A stretch of DNA of 64,000 nucleotides from Wujia chipingensis (GCF_014337155.1 NZ_CP060632.1:1929001-1993000), one strand, 5' to 3'; positions 43,666-53,220 are shown, counted from the stretch's first letter. Numbers and translations: made by a program. The notes: generated by a model not told the origin, from the sequence alone.

Positions 43666-44631
43666 TTACTGCAGCCGGATACTGATTTCCCCGGTTGAGA
43701 GATTTTCGCGGGTGCCATCCTCGTACTCGACAAGGAGATGGCACATGTCGTCGATATCAAGGGCTGTCGCCTTGCGCTCGCCATCCTTTGTCACAACACG
43801 GATACCTTTTCCAAGAACCAGGCTGCGCTTCTTGTATTCCGCGATGAATTCTTTCTTCGCAAAGTTTTTGTAGTAATAGAAATAGCGGTTCAGTGTCTCT
43901 GCCAGAATCTTATTCTTGATGTCACCGCTTTGCTCCTGCAGGACAGAACCAGCAATATTTTCCAGTTCCTTACCGAATCCTTCCGTCGGCATATACAGAT
44001 TGATTCCGATTCCGACGATCACGTATTCCGGGTCTAAGTTTTCCATCTGGAATGCTGCCTGCGTCAGGATGCCGCATACCTTGTGCGAATCGATAAAGAT
44101 ATCATTGACCCATTTGATCTGTGGTTTCTTGTCCGTGTATTTCTCGATTGCTTCGCAGACTGCCACGGCGGCGATTGTCGTGAGCAGCGTCACTTCCTGA
44201 TTCGCGATTTGCGGCTTCAACAGGATACTGAAATAGATTCCTGTATTTGCCGGCGACATAAACGACCGCCCCAGTCTTCCGAGTCCGTTCGTCTGCTCCA
44301 TCGCAGCAAGCACCAGGCCTTCTTCCTCCTGCGTCCGCTCGCGGAGTGCAAGGTTCGTGGAGTTGATACAGCGAAACACTTCCAACCGCACTGGGCACTC
44401 GACGTCCAGATATTTCGCCGTTCCCTGTACGGACAACACATCCGTATCCTCCGCCAGCTTGTAGCCTTTGTTGTTCACGCCCTCGATTGCAAATCCATCC
44501 TCCTGCAATTTGCGGATGGCTTTCCACACTGCTGCCCGGCTGACAGATAGTTTCTTCGCAAGCTGCTCGCCAGACAGATAGGTGCCTCTGTTTTCTTCCA
44601 GTGTCTTTATGATTTCATCTCTGACTGCCAT
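43666..44631 (-). CDS. birA: bifunctional biotin ligase / biotin operon repressor
   Basis: Attaches biotin to acetyl-CoA carboxylase and other carriers and probably represses biotin uptake genes. The N-terminal winged helix (LSGEQLAKKLSVSRAAVWKAIRKL) precedes the ligase with GLGRLGRSFMSPANTGIYFSI (biotinyl-AMP loop) and IKWVNDIF. The first Gly-Arg of the usual GRGRxGR loop reads GLGRLGR. The start at 44631 (MAVRDEIIK) follows GAGAGTAGGA; Met codons at 44661 and 44679 are also possible. Confidence 0.93.
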   Translation of the reverse strand: MAVRDEIIKTLEENRGTYLSGEQLAKKLSVSRAAVWKAIRKLQEDGFAIEGVNNKGYKLAEDTDVLSVQGTAKYLDVECPVRLEVFRCINSTNLALRERTQEEEGLVLAAMEQTNGLGRLGRSFMSPANTGIYFSILLKPQIANQEVTLLTTIAAVAVCEAIEKYTDKKPQIKWVNDIFIDSHKVCGILTQAAFQMENLDPEYVIVGIGINLYMPTEGFGKELENIAGSVLQEQSGDIKNKILAETLNRYFYYYKNFAKKEFIAEYKKRSLVLGKGIRVVTKDGERKATALDIDDMCHLLVEYEDGTRENLSTGEISIRLQ

Positions 44632-44717
44632 ATTTCCTACTCTCGATTCTTTGTTTTTCATGTTGCCTGACGGCTCCATGTGTGTTTTCGCAATATGTCT
44701 GAATTTCTTCGGACGAC

Positions 44718-45611
44718 TTATTCTGCAAGCTTCGTAATTCTTGTTGCATCATACTCGCCACTCCGGAGCATGTCAATCTCTTCCTTGTATGGTGGAAAGG
44801 CTTTCTTCGCATCTGCAAGTGATTTCACATATGGTGTCTCCAGAATCTTCGGTACGTCCAAGAAATCCTTATGCCATACGATCTTGTATAACGCATCAAA
44901 CCCAATCGAACCAAGTCCGATATTCTCATGGCGATCCTTCGCCGCTCCGCGTGGATTCTTGCTGTCATTGATATGGAATACCGCAATCTGGTCCTTGCCG
45001 ATGATCTTGTCGAATTCTTCTATCACGCTGTCGAAATCATTTGCCACATCATACCCGGCATCGTTCGTGTGACACGTATCAAAGCAGACACGCAGCTTAT
45101 CATTGTAAGTGACGCCATCATAAATGCGTGCCAGCTCCTCGAAGCTTCTGCCAATCTCGCTGCCCTTTCCTGCCATTGTCTCAAGCGCGATATGCACCGG
45201 CGTATCTTGGGTAAGCACTTCATTTAACCCTTTAATAATACTATCGATGCCTGCATCGGCACCGGCATTCACATGGGAACCCGGATGCAGGACAAGCGTC
45301 TTGCTTCCCATTGCCGCGGTCCGCTCGATCTCTGTCTTTAAGAAATCAACCGCCAGCTGGTAGATCTCCGGTTTCACCGTATTCGCCAGATTGATGATAT
45401 ACGGCGCATGTACCACAAACTCTGTGATATCATTTGCCCGCATCAGCTCCCACGCTTCTTCCACGCGCAGCTCTGACACGTCCTTTCTGCGCGTATTCTG
45501 CGGCGCTCCTGTATATAACATAAATGTATTCGCGTCATAAGAGAGTGCTTCCTTCACCGAGCCAAGCATCATCTCTTTGCCGCTCATTCCAACATGACTT
45601 CCGATTTTCAT
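44718..45611 (-). CDS. nfo: endonuclease IV
   Basis: AP endonuclease of the TIM-barrel Nfo family, 297 residues. Signatures: [15 protein letters not shown] at the start, [23 protein letters not shown] (metal His and Asp) and [24 protein letters not shown]. It cuts abasic DNA in base-excision repair. It ends 39 bases before the longest possible birA start (44679) and about 86 bases before the chosen one, so co-transcription is possible. Confidence 0.96.
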   Translation of the reverse strand: MKIGSHVGMSGKEMMLGSVKEALSYDANTFMLYTGAPQNTRRKDVSELRVEEAWELMRANDITEFVVHAPYIINLANTVKPEIYQLAVDFLKTEIERTAAMGSKTLVLHPGSHVNAGADAGIDSIIKGLNEVLTQDTPVHIALETMAGKGSEIGRSFEELARIYDGVTYNDKLRVCFDTCHTNDAGYDVANDFDSVIEEFDKIIGKDQIAVFHINDSKNPRGAAKDRHENIGLGSIGFDALYKIVWHKDFLDVPKILETPYVKSLADAKKAFPPYKEEIDMLRSGEYDATRITKLAE

Positions 45612-45635
45612 ACTGTATAAACTCCTTTTTCAATT

Positions 45636-46193
45636 TTATGATGATTGTCTGGATTGAGGCTGCGTGTTATATCCATTGTTCGGCATTTGGTACGTCGGAT
45701 CACCATAGTATGGTGTCTGCTGCATGTTATTATCCCTTCCGCACAACGTTCCAATCGTGATTGCCAGAAATATCATAGCCAATATATGAAATGGTTTTTC
45801 CATAAAATTCCTCATATTATTCAGAATCGAAGCTTTCGCCAGCACTGACGCCCCATAAAAAAAGGCATATTTCCGGTTTACTGCAACCACACATACAACA
45901 TTTAATACATTTAAAATAATATGGCTCACAAGAACAATGACTGAAATCGCCAATCCGGTTCTTTTCTTCTGCGATTTCCGTGTGATGGTGCATGCAAGAA
46001 TATACAAGGCCACAATCAAAATCGGACATATAATGCAGCGGACATCAAAGATTCGTTCGGTGTTTACATCCACGCCAAAAGATTGAACATATTTGTCCTG
46101 CGGTCCAAAGTAAATAATCCAGTTCATAATCATAGCCAGCACACTGCAGATCATCGCGATTGTAACCAAGACATTTGTGCATTTTAGTTTCAT
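45636..46193 (-). CDS. four-helix membrane protein of unknown function
   Basis: A 185-residue protein with four hydrophobic helices (~10-28, ~52-70, ~85-108, ~138-158) and a hydrophilic tail rich in Asn, Gln and Tyr (NNMQQTPYYGDPTYQMPNNG). I recognise no family. It lies 24 bases upstream of nfo in the same direction. Confidence 0.6.
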   Translation of the reverse strand: MKLKCTNVLVTIAMICSVLAMIMNWIIYFGPQDKYVQSFGVDVNTERIFDVRCIICPILIVALYILACTITRKSQKKRTGLAISVIVLVSHIILNVLNVVCVVAVNRKYAFFYGASVLAKASILNNMRNFMEKPFHILAMIFLAITIGTLCGRDNNMQQTPYYGDPTYQMPNNGYNTQPQSRQSS

Positions 46194-46322
46194 ACGCTTC
46201 CCCCATATTTATACTATAGTTTGCTAACCAAATAACCGGAGCATTGTCAAACAAGCACTCCGGAATCAGTTTACAATTATTGTAATTATAGCATTTTTCT
46301 ACAGGAATATCCACAGAAGATT

Positions 46323-46988
46323 TTACAGTACCTTACTGCCATTGGCGGTCAGCTTAAATTTCGCTCCGAACAACTCCGCCCCGTGCCGGCACATCTGCAT
46401 GCGTCCAAGGAAAATATCGAAATACTCATACATCGTACAGATCTTCTCGTCAATTTTGAGTTCCAATGCAATCTGGCGTTTCTCCCGGTTGATCTTCAGG
46501 TTCGCTTCCGTGACTGCGTAATTCACACAATCGTGAATATCGTAGGTCGACTTATCACGCGAGCGCACACGGCTTCTGCGGACATCCGTCTTATCCGCTA
46601 TAATCATCGCCGCTGACACAATATCCACGGCACCTCCGGTTGACTCGTCGTGATGCCCAATCGCCGAAACAATGGTTGCACGATCTGTAAACGGCATATC
46701 CATCCGCCGCAGGATATCATTTGCAAGGAGCGCGCCATACTCGGCATGGTGTTCACGATTGACTGCATTTCCGATATCATGCATGTATCCGGCAATCTTC
46801 GCAAGTTTGATTTCCGCGTCAGCATGTCCGAACTTCTCCAGCAGATATGCTGCCCGCTCAGCCACCAGCGTGCAATGTGTCTTCGAATGCTCCGTATAGC
46901 CAAGCGTGGCTAAATTCGCATCGCCCTTTTTGATAAATTCGTTTATCTCTTTGTTCTTGATGATGTCTTTGTATAATATCTGTGCCAT
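46323..46988 (-). CDS. HD-domain phosphohydrolase
   Basis: A 221-residue HD protein with metal ligands in HSKTHCTLVAER, GYMHDIGNAVNREHHAEYG (HD) and IIADKTDVRRSRVR (Asp). Such single-domain proteins hydrolyse nucleotides or phosphate esters; the substrate is unknown. The gene is in the same direction as phoH upstream, with a 95-base gap. Confidence 0.85.
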   Translation of the reverse strand: MAQILYKDIIKNKEINEFIKKGDANLATLGYTEHSKTHCTLVAERAAYLLEKFGHADAEIKLAKIAGYMHDIGNAVNREHHAEYGALLANDILRRMDMPFTDRATIVSAIGHHDESTGGAVDIVSAAMIIADKTDVRRSRVRSRDKSTYDIHDCVNYAVTEANLKINREKRQIALELKIDEKICTMYEYFDIFLGRMQMCRHGAELFGAKFKLTANGSKVL

Positions 46989-47082
46989 TTTCTAAACCCT
47001 TCTTCTGTAATATGTAAATAGTTCCGGCAGGATCTGCCACATACAAATATATTGCATATATGACGCAATGTCCGTAGATCTT

Positions 47083-48462
47083 CTACAACCGTTTCACCGC
47101 ATCCATTGCAAGTACCGACCGCTCGCATTCTTCCGCCGATAATGTGAGCTGCGCACAATACGGACTTCCCTGCATGTATTTCGCCGCATAACTTAGTCCA
47201 TTCGTCCGTTCATCGAGAAACGGCCGGTCAATCTGACAAGGATCTCCAAGCAATATGATCTTTGTGCCTTTTCCTGCCCGCGTGATGATGCCTCGCACCT
47301 GATTCGGCGTCATGTTCTGCGCTTCATCAATAATCAAATAGGTCTTCGCAATCGAACGTCCACGGATAAAATTCAGCGCCTCTGTCTGAATGATTCCCCG
47401 CTCGAAGATCTCCTGAATCTTATCTGCCAATGCCTTCTCATCCGCATATCGTTCCTCTTCATCCGAATCAAGAATCTGCTCCAAGTTATCAATCACCGGA
47501 CGCATCAACGGTGCAATCTTCTCCTGCTCACTTCCCGGCAGAAATCCAATCTCATCGTCAAACTGTGCATTCGGCCGGCAAACGATGATCCGCCGGTATT
47601 CCCCGGTCGGATTGTTGAACACCTTTTCTAACCCAACCGCCAGAGAGTAAAATGTCTTTGCCGTACCTGCCATTCCTTTGATGATCACAAGCGGAATCTC
47701 GTCCGCCGATGCCATCAATGCCTCCTGCATGAAGTACTGCCCAACATTTCTCGGCTTGATGCCATACGGGTATGATTTCTTATAGGATAATGGATAGATT
47801 TTATCAGCATGCACCTTGCCGAGAATCGTTTTCTTATTCGACTGGTCCGGGGTTAAAATCACGAATTCATGCTCGATAAAGTCCGGTTGTATGCGATTTC
47901 CTTCCGCATCTGTCTGATACACCTCATTGCAGGGGATTCCGTGTTTCTTGAATTCCTTTACCTTATCCTCCGGGATATACGCATCCGTCCTGCCTGTATA
48001 TTGCCGGTCATCCACCGTAATCTGTTCCGTCGTGAAATCCTCTGCCCGCACGCCAAGCATCTGCGCCTTGATCCGGAGCACCAGATCCTTCGTAACCAGA
48101 ATCACCTGTGACTTCTTGCCCAAATCCTGTGACAATCCCTTACAGACCTTCAAGATCCGGTTATCTGCTTTATCTTCCGGCATATCCTCCGGAAGCTCCA
48201 CCGCCTTGTAATTCTTCTCGATGCGGAGCGTTCCTCCATCCGGCAGCGTCACGCCCTGTAACAGATCTCCCTGATTCCGGTACTGCTCCAGCATGCGCAC
48301 GACTTTTCTCGCATTGGAACCTTTCTCACCGTCCGCTTTCTTCAATCCATCGAGTTCTTCTACCACAACAAGCGGAAGCACCACATCATTCTCTTCAAAG
48401 CATAAGAATGCATGTGGTGCCTGAATCAGGATATTCGTATCTATCACATATGTTTTCTTCAT
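47083..48462 (-). CDS. phoH: PhoH-family protein with N-terminal PIN domain (YlaK-like)
   Basis: A 459-residue fusion of a PIN ribonuclease domain (residues 1-~140, YVIDTNILIQAPHAFL, acidic residues Asp7 and later Asp/Glu) and a PhoH ATPase (Walker A KGMAGTAKTFYS, Walker B YLIIDEAQNMTPNQ, GDPCQIDRPFLDERTNGLSY). PIN-PhoH proteins act as ATP-driven RNA helicase/nucleases. Its start codon lies seven bases past a perfect hairpin (48468-48511) that contains the weak ribosome site GGGGG. Confidence 0.95.
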   Translation of the reverse strand: MKKTYVIDTNILIQAPHAFLCFEENDVVLPLVVVEELDGLKKADGEKGSNARKVVRMLEQYRNQGDLLQGVTLPDGGTLRIEKNYKAVELPEDMPEDKADNRILKVCKGLSQDLGKKSQVILVTKDLVLRIKAQMLGVRAEDFTTEQITVDDRQYTGRTDAYIPEDKVKEFKKHGIPCNEVYQTDAEGNRIQPDFIEHEFVILTPDQSNKKTILGKVHADKIYPLSYKKSYPYGIKPRNVGQYFMQEALMASADEIPLVIIKGMAGTAKTFYSLAVGLEKVFNNPTGEYRRIIVCRPNAQFDDEIGFLPGSEQEKIAPLMRPVIDNLEQILDSDEEERYADEKALADKIQEIFERGIIQTEALNFIRGRSIAKTYLIIDEAQNMTPNQVRGIITRAGKGTKIILLGDPCQIDRPFLDERTNGLSYAAKYMQGSPYCAQLTLSAEECERSVLAMDAVKRL

Positions 48463-48467
48463 GTAAA

Positions 48468-48511
48468 AACCCCCATTTATTATGATTTCTATTTCATAAT
48501 AAACAGGGGTT
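48468..48511 (-). promoter_or_regulatory. hairpin covering the phoH ribosome-binding region
   Basis: Arms AACCCC-TG-TTTATTATGA and TCATAATAAA-TG-GGGGTT around an 8-base loop, directly followed by UUUU and the phoH ATG. The only purine stretch near the ATG (GGGGG) is in the 3' arm. The structure could act as a translational lock or as an attenuator-type terminator. Confidence 0.6.
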
Positions 48512-48557
48512 GTTAAATATGTTATCTCGCATATGTTAAATACACGTAAATGCTGTT

Positions 48558-49055
48558 TTACTTATGCAGTTGTTGTCTATCTTTGATGTAGGCAAGTAAG
48601 CCCTTGCAACCTACCAGAACATCCTCAAATGTCTGGTCAAAATCACCGGTATACCACGGATCAGCCACATCACGTGCTTCGCTCAGTTTATGCGTCTTCT
48701 CATAGTCCGCAAACGCCAGCATCTTATAAATCTTCCCTTCCACATCGCTGCCACCGGCAATCCGCGTCATATTCCGGATATTCGCACCATCCATTCCAAT
48801 CAAATAATCATAGTATGTATAATCCGCCCGCGTCATCTGTCTTGCCCGATGTGGAATCAACGGAATCTGCTCCTGTTGTAATTTTCTCCTTGTCCCATGG
48901 TGTGGCGGATTCCCAATTTCCTCCGTACTCGTCGCCGCAGAATCAATCTCGAAATAGGAATCGAGATGGGACTGGCGGGCGAGGTGGGTGAATACGCTTT
49001 GAGCCATGGTGGAACGACAGATGTTGCCGTGGCAGATGAATAGTATTTTTATCAT
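48558..49055 (-). CDS. low molecular weight protein-tyrosine phosphatase
   Basis: A 165-residue phosphatase with active-site loop CHGNICRS (Cys-x5-Arg-Ser) at residues 9-16 and the general-acid motif DPWYTG near the C-terminus. In Firmicutes these enzymes act on tyrosine kinases of exopolysaccharide and stress systems. The ATG at 49055 has AAGGAG 10 bases upstream. Its first ten codons and ~200 bases of leader are repeated at 58270-58463, beyond the defence island. Confidence 0.93.
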   Translation of the reverse strand: MIKILFICHGNICRSTMAQSVFTHLARQSHLDSYFEIDSAATSTEEIGNPPHHGTRRKLQQEQIPLIPHRARQMTRADYTYYDYLIGMDGANIRNMTRIAGGSDVEGKIYKMLAFADYEKTHKLSEARDVADPWYTGDFDQTFEDVLVGCKGLLAYIKDRQQLHK

Positions 49056-49140
49056 AGTTTTGTTTCTCCTTGTTTTGCCCCGGAATGCCCTGTTTTGCAA
49101 GGGGGTCTGGGATTATGGTAAAATGCTCTGCAATTACAGA

Positions 49141-49229
49141 TTGTGGCAAATCAGAGCAGAATTGAGCTAGTTATCACTACCTGTTAGTAGTAAAATTGGT
49201 AGTAAAAGAGAAACGTTTACTACTAAGGA
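49141..49229. repeat. left direct repeat flanking the defence island
   Basis: TTGTGGCAAATCAGAGCAGA and the next six bases (49141-49166) recur exactly at 58397-58422. ACTACCTGTTAGTAGTAAA (49176-49194) and TTGGTAGTAAAA (49196-49207) recur at 58432 and 58452. TTACTACTAAGGA (49217-49229) recurs at 58117-58129. Repeats with TAGTAG/CTACTA symmetry on both sides of an integrase-bearing segment look like attachment sites. Confidence 0.6.
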
Positions 49230-50555
49230 CTATATTTTTCCTATTGGCACTTCAATTCTATCCCTAGCAACACATATATTGTTTTTAACCAAATAACATT
49301 CAACATAGTGTTCCCCTTCGAACTCTGTGCCTTCTTTGTGATGCATTCCACTCCCTTTAACAATATTTCCTCTCACCATATTACGGCTAACAGCCTCTGC
49401 TCCAACATTTCTAATTTTCCAATATACATCATATGGTTGGGGGCAATCTGTATCTGCTATAAAAAAATCCAATTTTTTGTTTTTCCTCAACGGAGTCAAA
49501 TTATCTCCAAGATACTTTCGCAATAGAAATGGTCTCCAACCATCTTGAGTGACATTACAGTCAATATCAACATCATACCTAATATCAACATCAAATTTCT
49601 CATCAATGAATTCTTCCGTTGTAGCGCCTCGTTCATAATAATGCTTCGCTATAACATACCGCGCATTTTTTTCTGTTTTTCCTTCCGCTTTAGGGAATGA
49701 GTTCCCCAATACTTGTCTCAAAACTTTATTTGCATTATCCGATTCAATTGTAAGGTCTTTAATTTTGTTATATGCTTTCTTTGCCTTACTAATAAACTTT
49801 CCCTTGTCGGAATTATACACACACTGATTGCTTCCCATTGCATACCAATAGCTTCTGTCTTTATCTTGATTCTTTAGGTTCTCAAATAATGATTGCAATA
49901 TTTCCAAATAATTCTTTTCTGAATCATCCACAAAACACCCGTTTTCATTAAAAAAATCAAATACTAGAGTATCAATTAACAGTCCTCCCATTTTAACACC
50001 TATATGATTTTTCCAACTCCTAATAATATGACAAAAATCATAATACTTTCCGTCTGACTCATTTTCACATTCAGCACAGGCACTTTGCTCACTTAAAGGA
50101 TCTGTATACTTCCACGAACCACCATCATGTGTGTCTGGATACTTAAACCTATCATCAGCCTGTTTAAATCCAGGAACAAGTTCAACAGTATATTTATTGA
50201 AAGCAATAACAACTACCTGCCCATCTCCACGAATATCGGTATTAGGATATTTTTCTTTAAGCACATTCTTTACATCTTGTATAAGTGCAGACTGTCCATG
50301 ATCAGAATAAGCATTATATTTGCTGTAAATACTAGTAGGTAAATCAAACAAAATATCCAAATCACTATTTCCACTAATTGCAGTCTTTCTTCCAACTGAT
50401 CCTACTATATACATATGCAATTCATTCTCGGAATCTAAATCGTAATAACTCTTGTTAAGTTTTTTTGCAATTTCTCCGGCGGTCTTTTTCATATCTGCCA
50501 GATTATCCAGCAAGATGTTACTACAAAATGTTTCAAAATCATTTAATAATCCCAA
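49230..50555 (-). CDS. CD-NTase (CBASS cyclic oligonucleotide synthase)
   Basis: A 441-residue nucleotidyltransferase of the cGAS/DncV-like superfamily that would make a cyclic nucleotide signal upon phage infection. The core has GSVGRKTAISGNSDLDILF (G-S...D-x-D metal site) and a third acidic strand TVELVPGF. The C-terminal ~110 residues form an AGS-C sensor-like domain (PYDVYWKIRNVGAEA...EGEHYVECYL). The start is TTG at 50555, directly after the SLATT stop, with GGGAGG 11 bases upstream: coupled translation. Partner effector is the SLATT protein. Confidence 0.85.
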   Translation of the reverse strand: MGLLNDFETFCSNILLDNLADMKKTAGEIAKKLNKSYYDLDSENELHMYIVGSVGRKTAISGNSDLDILFDLPTSIYSKYNAYSDHGQSALIQDVKNVLKEKYPNTDIRGDGQVVVIAFNKYTVELVPGFKQADDRFKYPDTHDGGSWKYTDPLSEQSACAECENESDGKYYDFCHIIRSWKNHIGVKMGGLLIDTLVFDFFNENGCFVDDSEKNYLEILQSLFENLKNQDKDRSYWYAMGSNQCVYNSDKGKFISKAKKAYNKIKDLTIESDNANKVLRQVLGNSFPKAEGKTEKNARYVIAKHYYERGATTEEFIDEKFDVDIRYDVDIDCNVTQDGWRPFLLRKYLGDNLTPLRKNKKLDFFIADTDCPQPYDVYWKIRNVGAEAVSRNMVRGNIVKGSGMHHKEGTEFEGEHYVECYLVKNNICVARDRIEVPIGKI

Positions 50556-51119
50556 TTACTCTTCAACCTCCCCTCTGAGTGCCGGAGGTAAGAAATTATC
50601 TATTTCTTCCTCCGTATATGTATACTCCTTATCAACCTTAAGTGCTTCTGTTGCTCTATCAACTGCCTTTTGCGTCGTTGATGGTGCAGAAACATATAGT
50701 TCATTCAATTCATCCATGATTGAAATATATTCTGTATTAATCTCAGCAATATTACGTTTTTTCATATGAAGGTCACAAATAATATGCAACAATCGATTTC
50801 GTATAATTAAAAATTTATTAGCATATTCCTTGTTGTGTTTTTCCATTTCCTTTATATCAAAACTCTTGAAATATGCAGTAATTGTGATTGTAATAAAAGA
50901 AAGAACTGCAGCTATTATTTTAGCCCAAATATTATCGCAAAATATAGTACTAACGATTCCACAAGATGTTGCTGAAGCCGCCAAAATATTAGCTGTTTCT
51001 AATTTCGCATATTGTTCATGATAAATATCTGCTTGTTTCTCTTGTATCTTATGTGTCCATACTACACTTGCATAATTTTGACGTACTTCATCTAATAGTA
51101 ATTGATAATCATTGTTCAT
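50556..51119 (-). CDS. SLATT-domain membrane effector
   Basis: A 187-residue protein with a helical start, two adjacent membrane helices (~45-64, ~67-85) and a long C-terminal helical region: the SLATT (SMODS/SLOG-associating 2TM) plan. These proteins are thought to form pores that kill the infected cell when the partner makes its signal. The ATG at 51119 follows GGAGGG by 7 bases; a longer TTG frame to 51134 is unlikely. AT-rich TATAAT-like boxes lie in the gap before it. Confidence 0.8.
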   Translation of the reverse strand: MNNDYQLLLDEVRQNYASVVWTHKIQEKQADIYHEQYAKLETANILAASATSCGIVSTIFCDNIWAKIIAAVLSFITITITAYFKSFDIKEMEKHNKEYANKFLIIRNRLLHIICDLHMKKRNIAEINTEYISIMDELNELYVSAPSTTQKAVDRATEALKVDKEYTYTEEEIDNFLPPALRGEVEE

Positions 51120-51191
51120 TATGTATCCCTCCAATACAATATTAATCCAAATTATATTATATCTCTATAGCTAACTTTTTTCCACAAAAAA

Positions 51192-51215
51192 ACGCCCCAG
51201 CCTAAGCCAGAGCGT
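51192..51215 (-). terminator. intrinsic terminator after the integrase gene
   Basis: Hairpin ACGCTCTGGC / GGCTGGGGCGT (several G-U pairs) followed by TTTTTTT on the minus strand. Confidence 0.75.
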
Positions 51216-51230
51216 CATCCCTCTTCCATA

Positions 51231-52511
51231 TTAAACTACCTTAAACATTTTCTGCGACATCGGTTTCTCTTTCTTCTGTTCAACTTCTGCCTTCGCCTTC
51301 CTAAACTCTTCCATCCGCTTCAATTCTTCCTCAGCATCATCGAATCCGATATGCGTGTACACATTCATTGTGACCGATATATCCGAATGCCCCATGAGGT
51401 ACTGTAACGTCTTAGGATTCATTCCTGATTTTGCCATATTCGAGCAATAGGTGTGTCGGCATACATGAGGCGTAATGTTTGGCATCTGCACCCGGTAAAT
51501 GTCATTGTATCTGCCGACCATATGGTTGAAGCGGTGCTGCCAGTGCATTGCAACAAGTGGCATTCCATTATCATCGTAAAACAGGAATCCACTATATCCA
51601 TCTATGGATTTCTCCACTTTCGGTGCATTTCTATCCTCAATAATTGCCTGAAACATCTGTGCCACATCCTCTGTAATCGGCAATACTCTTGTTCCTGCAT
51701 CCGTCTTTGTAGTTTCTATGATGTATCGCATATCTGATGTTCTCTGCAACTGATGATTGACATTCACGGTTCTGTTCTCCAAATCAATATCCTTCAGCGT
51801 CAGACCACAAAACTCCGATATTCGCATTCCTGTATGAAATAGTATGTACACTACTTCATAGTATTTACAGTACACCGCATCGTCATGCACAAACTTTAGG
51901 AATTTTCTCATCTGGTCTTTTGTGATTGCCTCTCTTGTGACTGCGTCATTTACCAATACTCCGGCAAGCTGAAATCCAAATGGATTTTTTACCAGTATGT
52001 CATCATCCACCGCCATCTGAAAGGCTGGTCGCAGAACTCCTCTGATGGTATGAATGGAACTGTAGCTTTTCCTATCTTCCTGCTGCAACTTTATAAGAAA
52101 CAGCTTTGCATCGGAAGTTTTCACACTTCGTATCGTCTTTTTGCCAAATGCTTCCTTCGCAAGTAATCTCTGCACTGTAACATATCCCTGTTTCGTGCTT
52201 TGCCTTACTCCGGTCTTTGTCTTCAAATATCGGTCTACCAGTTCACATACTGTCATCTGTCCGTCTACGATATTTACAAGCAAATCCAAATCTGTGTTTA
52301 CCTGTTTTTCCAACTCACGAAGGGAAAGGCATGGCTTTTTTCCCTTTGGAAGTTTGTCCGTAGGCTCCAGTTTCCAACTGTATACAAAATGTGGTTTTCC
52401 ATCAATATGATACTTATATTGATATTTTCCGTCTGCTCTTACGCTTTCTCCCGGTCTGAGGACTCTACGTTTGGAATCCCGCCTTGTCTGACCTCTTCCT
52501 GCCTTTGCCAT
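51231..52511 (-). CDS. int: tyrosine recombinase / integrase (Tn916-like)
   Basis: A 426-residue integrase. The N-terminus is a basic arm-binding domain, then a core-binding domain (LVDRYLKTKTGVRQSTKQGY) and catalytic domain with Arg in HTGMRISEFCGL, Lys region, HVCRHTYCSNMAKSG (His-x2-Arg), LMGHSDISVTMNVYTH (His and nucleophile Tyr). It is the probable integrase of the island between the direct repeats at 49.2 and 58.1 kb. It is in the middle of the segment and not at an end, which is unusual and suggests rearrangement. Its start overlaps the stop of the DUF6462-like gene. Confidence 0.93.
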   Translation of the reverse strand: MAKAGRGQTRRDSKRRVLRPGESVRADGKYQYKYHIDGKPHFVYSWKLEPTDKLPKGKKPCLSLRELEKQVNTDLDLLVNIVDGQMTVCELVDRYLKTKTGVRQSTKQGYVTVQRLLAKEAFGKKTIRSVKTSDAKLFLIKLQQEDRKSYSSIHTIRGVLRPAFQMAVDDDILVKNPFGFQLAGVLVNDAVTREAITKDQMRKFLKFVHDDAVYCKYYEVVYILFHTGMRISEFCGLTLKDIDLENRTVNVNHQLQRTSDMRYIIETTKTDAGTRVLPITEDVAQMFQAIIEDRNAPKVEKSIDGYSGFLFYDDNGMPLVAMHWQHRFNHMVGRYNDIYRVQMPNITPHVCRHTYCSNMAKSGMNPKTLQYLMGHSDISVTMNVYTHIGFDDAEEELKRMEEFRKAKAEVEQKKEKPMSQKMFKVV

Positions 52512-52720
52512 TATATCCGCCTCCTTAGTTCTGGATGGTTACACAGATACCTTTCAAAGGCTACACGGAGAATCAGCTTGCGTTCTCTGTAGTATGCCAG
52601 AAAATCTTCTCCATCCGTACTATTCAATAAATCATAAAATTTTCTCCGGCTCAAAACAAAATATTCAATTGCCTCAGAAGGATTTAAAATATCCTTTTCT
52701 GCTAAACTTGGTCTTGCCAT
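52511..52720 (-). CDS. DUF6462/excisionase-like helix-turn-helix protein
   Basis: A 69-residue protein (LNPSEAIEYFVLSRRKFYDLLNSTDGEDFLAYYRERKLILRVAFERYL) that precedes Tn916-type integrases in many Firmicute elements and takes the Xis position. Likely directionality factor or integrase regulator. Its stop codon overlaps the integrase start, so the two are translated together. Confidence 0.75.
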   Translation of the reverse strand: MARPSLAEKDILNPSEAIEYFVLSRRKFYDLLNSTDGEDFLAYYRERKLILRVAFERYLCNHPELRRRI

Positions 52721-52739
52721 AAAATCACATTCCTTCCTG

Positions 52740-53173
52740 CCAAAAGTGGCTGTTTTTCAAGGGTTTTCGGGGTCATCCTATGTTCGCTCTTATGCCCTGT
52801 ATATACTCAGGTTTCCCTCGCAGAAACCCTTGGCGTTTCCAAGGGAACTGTTGCTATGTGGGAGACTGGTAAACGTACCCCGGATTTTGAAACCTTAATC
52901 AGACTTTCTGATTTATTTGATGTGCGTACGGATTATATACTTGGGAAATCCAATGATTCATCATCAGCCAAATTGTCAGATGATATAGAACAGTTGGAAC
53001 GCTGGGAACTGGAATCTGTTTATACTGATCTTATGAAATTGTATATTTTTCTTGATTCCTTCGGACAGAAAGATGTTGAAAATCTTATCAAATCCGAAGC
53101 ACAACGTTGCAAAGAACAAAATACTCTACAGGATGTTTCTAATATGGCAGTGCAGATTACTATAAAAAAATAA
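52740..53173 (+). pseudogene. XRE regulator lacking its N-terminus
   Basis: Frame reads TQVSLAETLGVSKGTVAMWETGKRTPDFETLIRLSDLFDVRTDYILGKSND and continues to 53173. Helix 1 and the start codon are replaced by unrelated bases (52740-52800), and no start exists upstream in frame. The internal ATG at 52856 would leave out the recognition helices. Probably a decayed phage-type repressor that once controlled the integrase. Confidence 0.65.
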
Positions 53174-53220
53174 AGAATGAGGGTATTGACTGCTGCATGA
53201 GTCAATACCCTCATTCTTTA
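53171..53220. terminator. bidirectional terminator between convergent genes
   Basis: Perfect 21-base arms starting TAAAGAATGAGGGTATTGAC around an 8-base loop. It separates the plus-strand XRE remnant from the minus-strand pseudogene. Confidence 0.92.

Noticed and set aside
52856..53173. Intact short XRE regulator starting at the internal ATG
   Set aside because: This start would lack the first three helices of the DNA-binding domain, whose codons are still visible upstream in frame; treated as a pseudogene.
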